DNA of 51,602 bases, from positions 244,977-296,578 of the forward strand of contig NZ_LN611424.1 of NCBI RefSeq assembly GCF_000821245.2. The letters run 5' to 3'. Position 1 is the first letter of the stretch. Each line of letters opens with the position of its first letter. Under the pieces are notes generated by a model. It was not told the origin of the DNA, searched no databases, and saw nothing but the letters and a program-made list of their open reading frames with translations. Below are positions 26,597 through 35,029 of this stretch, piece by piece. Both the position numbers and the translations under genes were made by a program. The DNA comes from Virgibacillus senegalensis. Its GTDB lineage: Bacteria; Bacillota; Bacilli; Bacillales; Amphibacillaceae.

Positions 26597-28126
26597 ATGG
26601 CAACGATATTGTCGATGAAAGATATTACGAAAACATTTCCTGGTGTAAAAGCACTTGATAACGTGAACTTGGAGGTGGAACAAGGAGAAATTCATGCCCT
26701 GGTAGGTGAAAACGGGGCTGGAAAATCCACCTTAATGAAAGTGCTTAGCGGTGTTCATCCTCATAATAGCTACTCTGGCGATATATTCTTTCAAGGAAAA
26801 AAGTGTGAGTTCAAAAACATCAATGAAAGTGAAGAATTGGGGATTGTGATTATCCATCAGGAGCTAGCTTTAATTCCTGAGTTATCGATAGCAGAAAATG
26901 TTTTTTTGGGGAATGAGCAATCGAACAAAGGAGTCATTAACTGGCACGAAACGGTTGAAAAGACCAAAGCACTGCTTCATAAAGTAGGATTGCCAATCGA
27001 TCCTCAAGTATTGATCAAGCATATAGGTGTAGGCAAGCAACAGCTTGTTGAAATAGCCAAAGCACTCTCGAAAGAAGTAAAACTACTTATATTGGATGAG
27101 CCTACCGCAGCACTGAATGAAGAAGACAGCGAAAATCTTTTGAATCTATTGATTGAATTTAAAAAACAGGGCATTACTTCCATATTAATTTCCCATAAGT
27201 TAAAAGAATTAATGGCAGTGGTAGATACCATTACTATCCTTAGGGATGGAAAAACAATTGAGACGCTTTCAATGGAAAAAGACGGCGTTACGGAGCAGCG
27301 TATTATCAAAGGGATGGTCGGGCGTGATTTGCGTGATCTTTATCCTGAGCGTATTTCACAACCTGGTGACACAGTTTTGGAAGTGAAAGACTGGAAGGTT
27401 TTCGATCCGGAAAATCCACACCAGCAAATCATCCATAATGCTGACTTTTACGTTAGGAAAGGCGAAATAGTTGGTATCGCAGGTTTGATGGGCGCGGGCA
27501 GAACCGAGTTGGCGATGAGTGTGTTCGGGAAGTCATATGGAAGAAATATAAGCGGCAAAATCTATAAAGATGGAAAAGAAATTCAAATAGAAAATGTCAA
27601 TCAGGCTATCGAGAATGGACTGGCATATGTATCAGAAGATCGAAAAAAATATGGTTTGATACTGAACGATAGTGTAAGGAAAAATTTAAGTTTGTCTAAC
27701 TTATTTAGAATATCACAGAGAGCCATCCTTAATAAACATGAAGAAGTGAAGCAGGCTGAAACCTTAAAAACATCGATGAATATTAAGACGCCTAACATTG
27801 AACAAAAAACAATCAATTTAAGTGGTGGCAATCAACAGAAGGTTGTTTTAGGAAAGTGGATTTTTACAGATCCGGACGTATTGATATTGGATGAACCTAC
27901 CAGAGGGATAGATGTAGGAGCTAAAAACGAGATTTATAAAAAAATAAATGACTTAGCCTTAGAAGGCAAGGGGATCCTGATGATTTCCTCGGAACTGCCG
28001 GAATTACTAGGTATGTGTGACCGGATTTATACGCTGGCAGAAGGTGTAATCACAGGGGAGGTCAATAAACAAGAGGCAGACCAAGAGAAATTAATGACAT
28101 ATATGACTCGTAGTAGGAGGTCCTGA
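26597..28126 (+). CDS. Sugar ABC transporter ATP-binding protein with two ABC modules (GguA/MmsA type)
   Basis: 509 residues with two fused nucleotide-binding domains, as in RbsA/XylG/GguA. The first has Walker [10 protein letters not shown] (about residues 37-45), [12 protein letters not shown] in the signature position and [11 protein letters not shown]; the second has a degenerate Walker A ([11 protein letters not shown]), signature [14 protein letters not shown] and [14 protein letters not shown]. An EDRKKYGL linker motif is typical of the family. The ATG at 26597 is preferred to the GTG at 26585, which lies inside the AGGAG ribosome site. It powers uptake of the sugar bound by the upstream lipoprotein. 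Confidence 0.92.
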   Translation: MATILSMKDITKTFPGVKALDNVNLEVEQGEIHALVGENGAGKSTLMKVLSGVHPHNSYSGDIFFQGKKCEFKNINESEELGIVIIHQELALIPELSIAENVFLGNEQSNKGVINWHETVEKTKALLHKVGLPIDPQVLIKHIGVGKQQLVEIAKALSKEVKLLILDEPTAALNEEDSENLLNLLIEFKKQGITSILISHKLKELMAVVDTITILRDGKTIETLSMEKDGVTEQRIIKGMVGRDLRDLYPERISQPGDTVLEVKDWKVFDPENPHQQIIHNADFYVRKGEIVGIAGLMGAGRTELAMSVFGKSYGRNISGKIYKDGKEIQIENVNQAIENGLAYVSEDRKKYGLILNDSVRKNLSLSNLFRISQRAILNKHEEVKQAETLKTSMNIKTPNIEQKTINLSGGNQQKVVLGKWIFTDPDVLILDEPTRGIDVGAKNEIYKKINDLALEGKGILMISSELPELLGMCDRIYTLAEGVITGEVNKQEADQEKLMTYMTRSRRS

Positions 28127-28128
28127 GA

Positions 28129-29292
28129 ATGGGAGAGTTGAAAGAGATCATTTCGCAGAACGTTAGACGGTTTGGCATGGTGATAGCATTAATTGGTATT
28201 GTTTTATTGTTTCAAATATTGACAGGCGGTATCTTATTAACGCCTTTGAATATAACGAATATCGTTATGCAAAATAGTTATATCATTGTCCTGGCCATTG
28301 GAATGACATTGATCATCATTACCGGAGAAATTGATTTATCGGTTGGATCCGTGGCAGCATTTATCGGTGCCATTTCCGCCTATTTTATGATCAATCTTGA
28401 TATGTCTGTAGCTGTTGCTGTCATTCTTTCACTTATTGTGGGGGCTGTTATCGGGGCATGGCAAGGTTTTTGGGTCGCATTTGTCAATGTGCCAGCTTTT
28501 ATTGTGACATTGGCAGGGATGCTGATTTTTAGAGGGTTAACCTTAATTGTTCTCGGTGGAAGGACGTTATCCCCTTTTCCAGAAGGTTTCAGTACCATAA
28601 GTTCTGATTTTCTTCCTGATTTATTTGGTGGGGGAGATTTGCATTTACTAACCTTACTATTGGGCGGATTGGCCGTTATCATTTATCTAATCAACGAGAT
28701 GAAATTAAGAAAAGACTATATTAAATACAATTATAATATTGTTAGTTTTCCTATGTTCCTCGTCAAAGTGATAGCTATTTCTATTATTATTCTAGCATTC
28801 ACCTATATTCTCGCCTTGTACGCAGGTGTTCCTAATGTAATGCTGATTCTTTTATTCCTAATAATCGGTTATAGTTTTTATATGAATAATACGACTACGG
28901 GACGTCATATTTATGCGGTGGGCGGTAACAAGCATGCTGCACAGTTATCAGGCATAAAGACAAAAAAGGTAACCTTTTGGGTTTTTGTCAATATGGGTGT
29001 GTTATCAGCGTTGGCTGGATTGATATTTGCAGGTCGGTTAAACGCGGCAACTCCCCAGGCTGGTAACTTATTTGAACTGGATGCCATCGCTGCTGCGGTA
29101 ATTGGCGGTGCTTCACTGGCCGGTGGAATTGGCACAGTAGTTGGAGCGGTTATTGGGGCATTGATAATGGGTGTTCTTAATAACGGGATGTCCATTCTGG
29201 GTATAGGAATTGACTGGCAGCAGGCAATTAAAGGACTCGTACTCTTAGCAGCTGTGGCGTTGGATATGATTAGTAAAAACAAGACCAGATAG
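28129..29292 (+). CDS. Sugar ABC transporter permease (GguB/MmsB type)
   Basis: 387 residues, about ten membrane helices, BPD_transp_2 family. It has the family motif GEIDLSVGSVAAF (about 65-77), GAWQGFWVAFVNVPAFIVTLAGM near residue 110 and GGNKHAAQLSGIKTKKV, the cytoplasmic loop that touches the ATPase. The long middle insert (about 185-215) is characteristic of the XylH/GguB group rather than RbsC. It starts 2 bp after the ATPase stop, with AGGAGG inside that gene, so translation is coupled. Confidence 0.92.
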   Translation: MGELKEIISQNVRRFGMVIALIGIVLLFQILTGGILLTPLNITNIVMQNSYIIVLAIGMTLIIITGEIDLSVGSVAAFIGAISAYFMINLDMSVAVAVILSLIVGAVIGAWQGFWVAFVNVPAFIVTLAGMLIFRGLTLIVLGGRTLSPFPEGFSTISSDFLPDLFGGGDLHLLTLLLGGLAVIIYLINEMKLRKDYIKYNYNIVSFPMFLVKVIAISIIILAFTYILALYAGVPNVMLILLFLIIGYSFYMNNTTTGRHIYAVGGNKHAAQLSGIKTKKVTFWVFVNMGVLSALAGLIFAGRLNAATPQAGNLFELDAIAAAVIGGASLAGGIGTVVGAVIGALIMGVLNNGMSILGIGIDWQQAIKGLVLLAAVALDMISKNKTR

Positions 29293-29301
29293 GTTTATTA
29301 A

Positions 29302-29375
29302 AATGCCCCTTTTATTTACATAGAGACGGCATCAGGTATAAGATAATGCCATACCACCGAAGAAAAGGGGGCATT
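29302..29375 (+). promoter_or_regulatory. Inverted repeat covering the sirtuin ribosome site
   Basis: AATGCCCCTTTT (29302-29313) is complementary, with one bulged G, to AAAAGGGGGCATT (29363-29375), which holds the AAGGGGG ribosome site of the next gene. It could be the importer terminator (T-rich after 29376) or a structure that hides the ribosome site. Confidence 0.4.
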
Positions 29376-29378
29376 CTT

Positions 29379-30119
29379 TTGTTTGCGCTTGTGAAAAAAC
29401 TAGCAGCCGAAATAGCCCGTGCTGATAAAATCGCAGTACTGACTGGTGCAGGGGTTTCCACGGCAAGCGGAATCCCTGATTTTCGTTCTGCAGGCGGAAT
29501 CTGGCGGGAAGATCAATCACGCGAATACTACATGTCGCAGGAATACTTTTATCAAAATCCAGAAGATTTTTGGGGGAAATATAAAGAAGTCTTCCGTTTG
29601 AAGTTGTTGAAGAATTACGCCCCCAACCATGTGCACCTATTTTTACATCACTTGGAACAGGAGGGAAAGCGGGTTTCTGTAGTGACCCAAAATGTCGATG
29701 GTCTGCATGAGGCAGCTGGCAATCAGCATGTGATTGAATACCATGGCAACGTAAACACGGCGACATGCCCCACCTGTGGAACCAAGTACCCGTTGGATTA
29801 TGTAATGGCCAGGCAAGTACCTCGCTGTTCGGAAACGGGATGTGGGGATATCCTGAAACCCGATATAGTCTTGTTCGGTGACCCGATCACCAAGCATGAT
29901 GCAGCAGAGGTGGAAGTGGAACAGGCTGATCTATTGCTGGTAATGGGAACTTCCTTGCTTGTATCTCCGTTTAATCTTCTGCCGATTTACGCTTGGGACA
30001 ACCAAAAACCATCCGGGTTGATTAATCGGGAACCGACCCCGATGGACGATCAGTTTGATGTGGTCATACATGCTGATTTAAGCGAGACAGTCAAAGAGCT
30101 GAAAAGCCTGATAAAATAG
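29379..30119 (+). CDS. srtN: NAD-dependent protein deacetylase (sirtuin)
   Basis: 246 residues from the TTG at 29379; AAGGGGG lies 8 bases before it. The upstream in-frame ATG (29346) has no ribosome site and would add residues not expected in the family. Removes acetyl groups from lysines using NAD+. Motifs: GAGVSTASGIPDFRS (23-37, NAD), TQNVDGLH (103-110), catalytic H122 in EYHGN, and zinc cysteines C130, C133, C150 and C155. The length is that of B. subtilis SrtN. A single gene between the arabinose importer and a convergent yjbQ-like gene. Confidence 0.94.
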   Translation: MFALVKKLAAEIARADKIAVLTGAGVSTASGIPDFRSAGGIWREDQSREYYMSQEYFYQNPEDFWGKYKEVFRLKLLKNYAPNHVHLFLHHLEQEGKRVSVVTQNVDGLHEAAGNQHVIEYHGNVNTATCPTCGTKYPLDYVMARQVPRCSETGCGDILKPDIVLFGDPITKHDAAEVEVEQADLLLVMGTSLLVSPFNLLPIYAWDNQKPSGLINREPTPMDDQFDVVIHADLSETVKELKSLIK

Positions 30120-30144
30120 GGAGCTGCAAACGAAGGCAGCTCCC
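30119..30144. terminator. Hairpin between convergent sirtuin and YjbQ genes
   Basis: GGGAGCTGC pairs perfectly with GCAGCTCCC around an 8-nt loop. The T run is weak on the plus side and better on the minus side (TATTTTA), so it may serve mainly the minus-strand gene. Confidence 0.65.
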
Positions 30145-30150
30145 TGTCAT

Positions 30151-30552
30151 TTATCCCTCTATCATTTTTCCGATGTATCTGCGGCTTCGCGGTCCATCGA
30201 ATTCACAAAAATATACCCCTTGCCAGGTTCCTAATTCAAGCTTGCCATCGGAAATAATCAACGTCTGGGCATGCCCGACGGTGCTTGTTTTCAAATGGGA
30301 GGCAGTATTGCCTTCTGCGTGTCTGTCCTGCGGGTGCTCCCATGGAAAAACTTCATCAAGGCGCATCAAAAAATCTTTTTTGACATCGGGATCAGCATTT
30401 TCATTCACCGTAATTCCGGCTGTGGTATGAAGAGAAGAAACAATCAGGATTCCTTCTTTGATATTTTCTTCCCGGATCCATGCTTCCAATTCACTCGTAA
30501 TATCGATCATCTGCGAATGGTTACTTGTTTTTACATGAAAGGTCTTTTTCAT
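30151..30552 (-). CDS. YjbQ-family (UPF0047) protein, secondary thiamine-phosphate synthase-like
   Basis: 133 residues from the ATG at 30552, which has GAAAGGAGAC before it; the longer open frame upstream runs through the palindromic repeat and is rejected. Family motifs: [33 protein letters not shown] and [16 protein letters not shown], in the usual order and length. Members can rescue thiamine-phosphate synthase mutants weakly when overproduced; their true role is not settled. The conserved histidines are consistent with a metal site. Confidence 0.9.
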   Translation of the reverse strand: MKKTFHVKTSNHSQMIDITSELEAWIREENIKEGILIVSSLHTTAGITVNENADPDVKKDFLMRLDEVFPWEHPQDRHAEGNTASHLKTSTVGHAQTLIISDGKLELGTWQGVYFCEFDGPRSRRYIGKMIEG

Positions 30553-30653
30553 GACCAGTCTCCTTTCTTTTTTGGAGAAATAATCTCCCATTACTAACTT
30601 TGGACGACTTCTTTCCATCCTTACCGGAGTGGTCATCCATTGCTGCGGAAATA

Positions 30654-30743
30654 CTCTGCGCTTTCCGCGGGCGGTTGGTGAGCTTCCTCGAGCTAAAGCT
30701 CTGCGGGATCTCACCGAGGCCTTTCCACCCGCAGGACAAGGAA
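30654..30743. repeat. Bacillaceae palindromic GC-rich repeat, copy A
   Basis: A GC-rich segment running CTGCGCTTTCCGCGGGCGG ... CCCGCAGGA with internal complementary parts (GGTGAG/CTCACC, GAGCT.../AGCTC, CCGCGGG/CCCGC). Read on the minus strand it has the same layout as the copy at 50726-50837: TCCTGCGG ... GAGAYCCC ... GAGGMRGCTC ... CCGCGGAAAGCG. Such non-coding, mobile-like repeats are common in Bacillaceae genomes. Edges are approximate. It lies upstream of the YjbQ gene. Confidence 0.75.
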
Positions 30744-30822
30744 GGCTACGGCAGCGACACATCGCAAGAAGGAAATCGGTTTGTATTTTCGAGGAGTCTT
30801 CGGATATTTCCTCCGCAATAAA

Positions 30823-31866
30823 TTAGTAAAGCCGGATTACCCGCTTTTCTTTGCTGCTTTTTACTGCTGTTTCAATGATTTGAATGGTGCGCAGGCCATC
30901 TTCCGCTGGAACAGGATTGTCAGCCCCGTTCCGGATACACTCGTAAATTCCCTCATAATAAGCAGGATAGTTGCCTGGGATCGTTCTAATCGGCTTTTCC
31001 AATTCCTGTCCAGCTTCGTTCACATACAGCTTCCCATAGTTTTCCGGTTCATCGGCTCCCCAGTCATCCTGATTTGGCAATTGACCCGCACTCAAGGCCG
31101 CCTCTTGTCCATCGATCCCATACTTAATGAAACTGCCTTTACTGCCATGTACCATGAATTTCGGCCCTTGCTGCTTGACGATCAATCCGCAATGGAGAAT
31201 TACCCGCATGCGCTGATAGCCAAGGATCAGATGAAAATAGTCATCCACTAGCGAGGCTTCCCGCTGGTTCCAAAGATCACAAAATACTTCCTGTGGTTCC
31301 CCGAATAAATGGAGCGCCTGATCGATTAAATGAGAACCTAAATCGTAAAGCATGCCGGCGCCTTTTTGCCGGTGCTCCCGCCATTGTTGATTCGGCTGTG
31401 GGTTGAACCGGTCAAAGTGAGCTACATACGTATTGATGGTTCCCAGGTTTTCGTTCTTGATTAATTCTTTGACAGTCAAAAAGTCATTGTCCCAGCGTCT
31501 GTTCTGGTAAACACTGAGCATCCGCTCGTTTTGGTTTGCCAATTCGATGAGGTCTTCTGCTTCTTTGCTGGTCAGGACCATCGGTTTTTCCAGAACTACA
31601 TGTTTGCCAGCTGTTAAACTTCGCTTGGCCATATCAAAATGGAATCGGTTCGGAGTCGTGATGACGACTAATTCTATCGTTTGATCGTTGAGTATCTCTT
31701 CCAGTTCATCGACGACTTCTACGGCCCCAAGATCCTTGGCTACCTCGTCGATACGGCTAGTGTGAACCTTGGTAATAGAGAATTGCTCGGAAACCTTAAG
31801 CAGCGGAGCGTGAAATACAGCCCCGGACAATCCATAGCCGACAAGGCCGACATTGATTTTTTCCAT
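30823..31866 (-). CDS. Gfo/Idh/MocA-family NADP-dependent dehydrogenase, IolW/YvaA-like
   Basis: 347 residues. N-terminal Rossmann domain (INVGLVGYGLSGAVFHAP), then the family's EKPMVLTSKEAEDLIELA with the catalytic Lys of EKP, and YDLGSHLIDQALHLFG, which carries the other active-site residues. The GLSGAVFHAP and NRRWDNDFLTVKELI wording is like B. subtilis IolW (YvaA), a scyllo-inositol dehydrogenase, but related proteins have other sugar substrates. The ATG at 31866 is preferred over the one at 31872: AGGAGG is 7 bases before the former and only about one before the latter. Single gene. Confidence 0.87.
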   Translation of the reverse strand: MEKINVGLVGYGLSGAVFHAPLLKVSEQFSITKVHTSRIDEVAKDLGAVEVVDELEEILNDQTIELVVITTPNRFHFDMAKRSLTAGKHVVLEKPMVLTSKEAEDLIELANQNERMLSVYQNRRWDNDFLTVKELIKNENLGTINTYVAHFDRFNPQPNQQWREHRQKGAGMLYDLGSHLIDQALHLFGEPQEVFCDLWNQREASLVDDYFHLILGYQRMRVILHCGLIVKQQGPKFMVHGSKGSFIKYGIDGQEAALSAGQLPNQDDWGADEPENYGKLYVNEAGQELEKPIRTIPGNYPAYYEGIYECIRNGADNPVPAEDGLRTIQIIETAVKSSKEKRVIRLY

Positions 31867-31994
31867 AACCATTCCTCCTCGGTATTGCCATCTTTTCTCT
31901 CATTGTAACATGCAGTCTCTCTAAAGCTTATTAGGAGGACTTGAATATGGTAGACTGGAAATGGAAGATTCAGAATAGTGGGAGGAGATAAGCG

Positions 31995-32375
31995 ATGAGT
32001 AGAAAGGAAATCCAAACAGAAGCAGCACCACAGGCTATTGGTCCCTATTCTCAAGCCATCGAGGCAGGAGGATTTGTGTTTGTTTCCGGACAGATTCCAA
32101 TCGACCCGTCTACAGGTGAAGTGGTTGAAGGGATCAAGCAGCAAACCAATCAGGTAATGAAAAATCTTCAGGCCGTACTGGCGGAAGCAGGTTTAACGTT
32201 TGCTGATGTTGCCAAGTTTACGATTTATATTACTTCCATGGATGACTTTGCGACTGTAAATGAAGAATATGCTAACTATTTGAGCAAGCCTTACCCGGCG
32301 AGAGCCACGGTGGAAGTTAGCAGACTTCCGAAAGGTGTACAAATTGAAATGGACGTATTGGCAGTACGGGAGTAA
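31995..32375 (+). CDS. ridA: RidA/YabJ-family reactive imine deaminase
   Basis: 126 residues, the standard RidA length. Hydrolyses enamine/imine intermediates (such as 2-aminoacrylate) formed by PLP enzymes. The substrate-binding arginine is R103 in YPARATVEV; IGPYSQAI, VSGQIPIDP and LPKGVQIEMDVLA are all present. GGGAGGAGA precedes the ATG. A terminator directly follows. Single gene, not next to purR as in B. subtilis yabJ, so a paralogue is possible. Confidence 0.93.
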   Translation: MSRKEIQTEAAPQAIGPYSQAIEAGGFVFVSGQIPIDPSTGEVVEGIKQQTNQVMKNLQAVLAEAGLTFADVAKFTIYITSMDDFATVNEEYANYLSKPYPARATVEVSRLPKGVQIEMDVLAVRE

Positions 32376-32415
32376 AAGGGTGGGGACCGTTTTTGGTTGT
32401 CCCCCTTTTTATTTT
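32374..32415 (+). terminator. ridA terminator
   Basis: AAAAGGG-TGGGGAC pairs with GTCCCCCTTTTT around an 11-nt loop with a small bulge; T-rich tail. Confidence 0.75.
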
Positions 32416-32640
32416 CAAGCAAGGATAAAGATTCGCTTAATCTCGGCGCAACGGTTTAGAAGAAACACTTGGAAAATACGCCTCAGGACCTATTCTCTTT
32501 CCAGATAATGCTGGTAAAGTAAGCAGTGAGTCTGCTTGCGTGACTTCTCAAAAATATCTTCCCATATTGTGAGGAAACCAGCATAATAATAATAATGGGA
32601 CAACCATTATTACTCGTTTTGAAAAGGAGACGGTAACACG

Positions 32641-33558
32641 ATGAAAAGATGGTTAAAATTATCATTCATTTTGATGTTAGTTATAGGATTTGCCAGTACA
32701 ACTTCACCGGTATTCGCCAGTGACGGAAATGGGGAAGACAGTGGAGAAGTGATCAATGAAAAATTAGGAGTGCCACGAGTCGTGTATGGCGAAACGCTGA
32801 CCGAAGCCCAAAAGGATCAGGTCCGCGAGCTTCTTGATGTGGGGGATCCCCAAGCGGTGGATGAATACACCGTAACAGCAGAGGATCTGGTTAATTATAT
32901 TGATGGCGATCCCAATTCCCGTATGTATTCTTCGGCAAAAATCACTCGTACAGAAGAAGGTAGCGGATTAGTGATCAACGTCGTCAATTCGGAAAATATT
33001 ACACAAGTTACCAATGAAATGTACGCCAATGCTTTATTGACTGCCGGAGTGGAAAACGCAGTAGTTGATGTCGCTTCCCCGGTAAAAGTTACTGGGCACT
33101 CTGCACTCACCGGTATTTACAAAGCGTTTAACGTGGAAGGCGAGTCATTGGATAAAGACCGGATGGAAGTAGCCAATGAAGAATTGGAAGTTGCGACTGA
33201 TCTTGCAGAAGAGGAAGGGATGGATCAGGAAAAAGTAAGTGATCTGCTCACCCAAATCAAACAGCAAATCGCAGAACAGAACCCTGCCACCAAAGAAGAG
33301 GTCGAGCAGATCGTCCAGGAGCAGCTGGATAAAATGAACATTGAGTTGAGCGAAGAGGACAGGCAAATGCTCACCAATCTGTTCGAAAAAATGCGAAACA
33401 TCAACATTGATTTTGACAATGTGCGCAGCCAGTTAGATGACATCGCAAGCGACATTCGCTCCAAACTGGGTGAAGTGGCCGATAATGAAGGATTCTGGCA
33501 GGGAGTAGCCGATTTCTTTAATCGGTTGATCGAAGGAATCAAAGGATTGTTCAAATAA
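32641..33558 (+). CDS. ypuA: Secreted DUF1002 (YpuA-like) protein
   Basis: 305 residues. Signal peptide (about 1-27, cleavage after VFA), then the DUF1002 domain: VVYGETLTEAQKDQVRELL, VTAEDLVNYI, ITRTEEGSGLVINV, then TNEMYANALLTAGVENA and APVKVTG-like ASPVKVTGHSALTGIYKAF. This matches B. subtilis YpuA in order and content. The C-terminal third is acidic, helical and glutamine-rich with a possible coiled coil, ending in FFNRLIEGIKGLF. Function unknown; a cell-envelope role is likely. AAAAGGAGACGG precedes the ATG. Confidence 0.88.
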   Translation: MKRWLKLSFILMLVIGFASTTSPVFASDGNGEDSGEVINEKLGVPRVVYGETLTEAQKDQVRELLDVGDPQAVDEYTVTAEDLVNYIDGDPNSRMYSSAKITRTEEGSGLVINVVNSENITQVTNEMYANALLTAGVENAVVDVASPVKVTGHSALTGIYKAFNVEGESLDKDRMEVANEELEVATDLAEEEGMDQEKVSDLLTQIKQQIAEQNPATKEEVEQIVQEQLDKMNIELSEEDRQMLTNLFEKMRNINIDFDNVRSQLDDIASDIRSKLGEVADNEGFWQGVADFFNRLIEGIKGLFK

Positions 33559-33565
33559 AAACGAA

Positions 33566-33605
33566 GAAGAAGCCGCTATGTTAGACGATAGCGGCTTCTT
33601 CCTAT
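33566..33605 (+). terminator. Terminator after the ypuA-like gene
   Basis: A 14-bp perfect stem (33566-33579 with 33588-33601) with an 8-nt loop; weak T run. Confidence 0.8.
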
Positions 33606-33653
33606 TATGATAGGTAAAAAGATATCATCATGATTACAGGAGCGTAGATCAAT

Positions 33654-34973
33654 ATGAATTCTTCCCATTTATCCCTTTCCAAAACGGGACTTGAAACCTT
33701 GCAATGGTTTATTTTTTTGTTGGCCAGCTCGGTTGCTTTGCCGATTGTGATCGGCTCTATATATGAAATGAATTTTACGGAAGTCGCCGGTTTGATGCAG
33801 CGTACTTTTTTTATTGTCGGGGTCGCCTCCCTGCTGCAAGGCTTGCTTGGTCACCGGCTGCCAATCATGGAAGGGCCGGCAGGGTTATGGATCAGCATTT
33901 TTTCCGTGATGGCTGTGACTGGTTCCCAGCAGGGTATGAGCAATGGAGAGACACTGCAATCGGTAGAGACGGCCATGCTGCTTACCGGGGGATTTCTTTT
34001 CTTGTTTGGCGTGTTCCACCTGGCTGAAAAGCTGCTTCCCCTGTTTACGCCGCTTGTAACCGGATCGTTCTTGTTCCTGTTGACTATTCAGCTTAGCGGA
34101 ACTTTTCTGGAAGGGATGCTTGGAATTCAACAGGAAATCGAAGCCATTCATGGTACGGAAGCAATTCTTGCATTCCTCACTTTTTTTATTGTGCTAGGTT
34201 TATCGATTTTCGGTAGAGGATGGCTCGGAAACTACGCCGTTTTGATCGGTATTGTGCTTGGTTGGTTATCTTATCGTCTATTTGTCGGCAATGATTCGGC
34301 CCAGACAGCAGATGTCGCTGGGTTTGCTTTGCCCGAATGGTTTGCCTGGGGTACACCTAACATGGATTGGAGCGTCATTCCAATTGCCTTCATCACAGCT
34401 GTTATTTTGTTATCCAACGTGGTTGCTTCCGTAGTAGCAACAAGCCAATCCGTTTATGGAAAAGCCGCCTACTCAAGCAAACAAATCAATAGGGGAAGCG
34501 CAGTACTTGGAGTAAACCATGGGCTGGTCGGAATGTTTTCCGCTATTGCCAATGTGCCACTGGCTACATCGGCTGGATTTATTAAAATGACCGGACAAAC
34601 AAGGAAACAACCATTTTTGTATGCATCCGGTTTATTGATCCTCGTCGCGTTCTTCCCGCCGTTGGTTGCCTGGATTTCCGGGATCCCTGCCCCGATTGCC
34701 AATGCTGCTATCCTGGCTACATTCGTCCAGCTGATGGGCCTGGGACTTAGCAATATTGTCAGTGAGCCTTTGGATTCCAGGAGGCTGACCATTATTGGAG
34801 TATCGTACCTGTTTGGAATTGGGTGTATGTTTTTACCAATGGAGGTCTTCGCCGAACTGCCATTGCTGATTCAAAACCTCGCGAGTAACGGCCTGCTGGT
34901 CGGCACCATTTTGGTCATCATTCTGGAACAGTGCTGGAGAGAAAGCCGTGAAGAGACATCCGGCGTAAAATAA
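33654..34973 (+). CDS. NCS2-family purine/uracil permease (YwdJ-like)
   Basis: 439 residues, about 12-14 membrane helices. Typical of the nucleobase-cation symporter 2 family: an early QWFIFLLASSVALPIVIG helix, the TM3 region MEGPAGLWISIFSVMAV, and NVPLATSAGFIKMTGQTRKQPF, where the family has the substrate-site motif (usually N-x-G-x-x-x-x-T). Length and layout match B. subtilis YwdJ. The substrate is likely a nucleobase but cannot be told. AGGAGCG precedes the ATG. Confidence 0.85.
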   Translation: MNSSHLSLSKTGLETLQWFIFLLASSVALPIVIGSIYEMNFTEVAGLMQRTFFIVGVASLLQGLLGHRLPIMEGPAGLWISIFSVMAVTGSQQGMSNGETLQSVETAMLLTGGFLFLFGVFHLAEKLLPLFTPLVTGSFLFLLTIQLSGTFLEGMLGIQQEIEAIHGTEAILAFLTFFIVLGLSIFGRGWLGNYAVLIGIVLGWLSYRLFVGNDSAQTADVAGFALPEWFAWGTPNMDWSVIPIAFITAVILLSNVVASVVATSQSVYGKAAYSSKQINRGSAVLGVNHGLVGMFSAIANVPLATSAGFIKMTGQTRKQPFLYASGLLILVAFFPPLVAWISGIPAPIANAAILATFVQLMGLGLSNIVSEPLDSRRLTIIGVSYLFGIGCMFLPMEVFAELPLLIQNLASNGLLVGTILVIILEQCWRESREETSGVK

Positions 34974-34989
34974 CAAAGTTGGGAGACAA

Positions 34990-35004
34990 TGATAGTAATC
35001 GTTT
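34990..35004 (+). promoter_or_regulatory. Weak Fur-like site upstream of the N-hydroxylase gene
   Basis: TGATAGTAATCGTTT fits the left half of the 7-1-7 Fur box (TGATAAT) with one mismatch, but the right half poorly. It lies 25 bp before the gene. Iron control would make sense for siderophore genes. Confidence 0.3.
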
Positions 35005-35029
35005 CTTGGCAAAATTGGGGGTGTAAGGA

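Noticed and set aside
30553-30762. N-terminal extension of the YjbQ frame (Arg/Ser/Pro-rich)
   Set aside because: It runs through the GC-rich palindromic repeat and has no ribosome site; the ATG at 30552 has GAAAGGAG and fits the family length.
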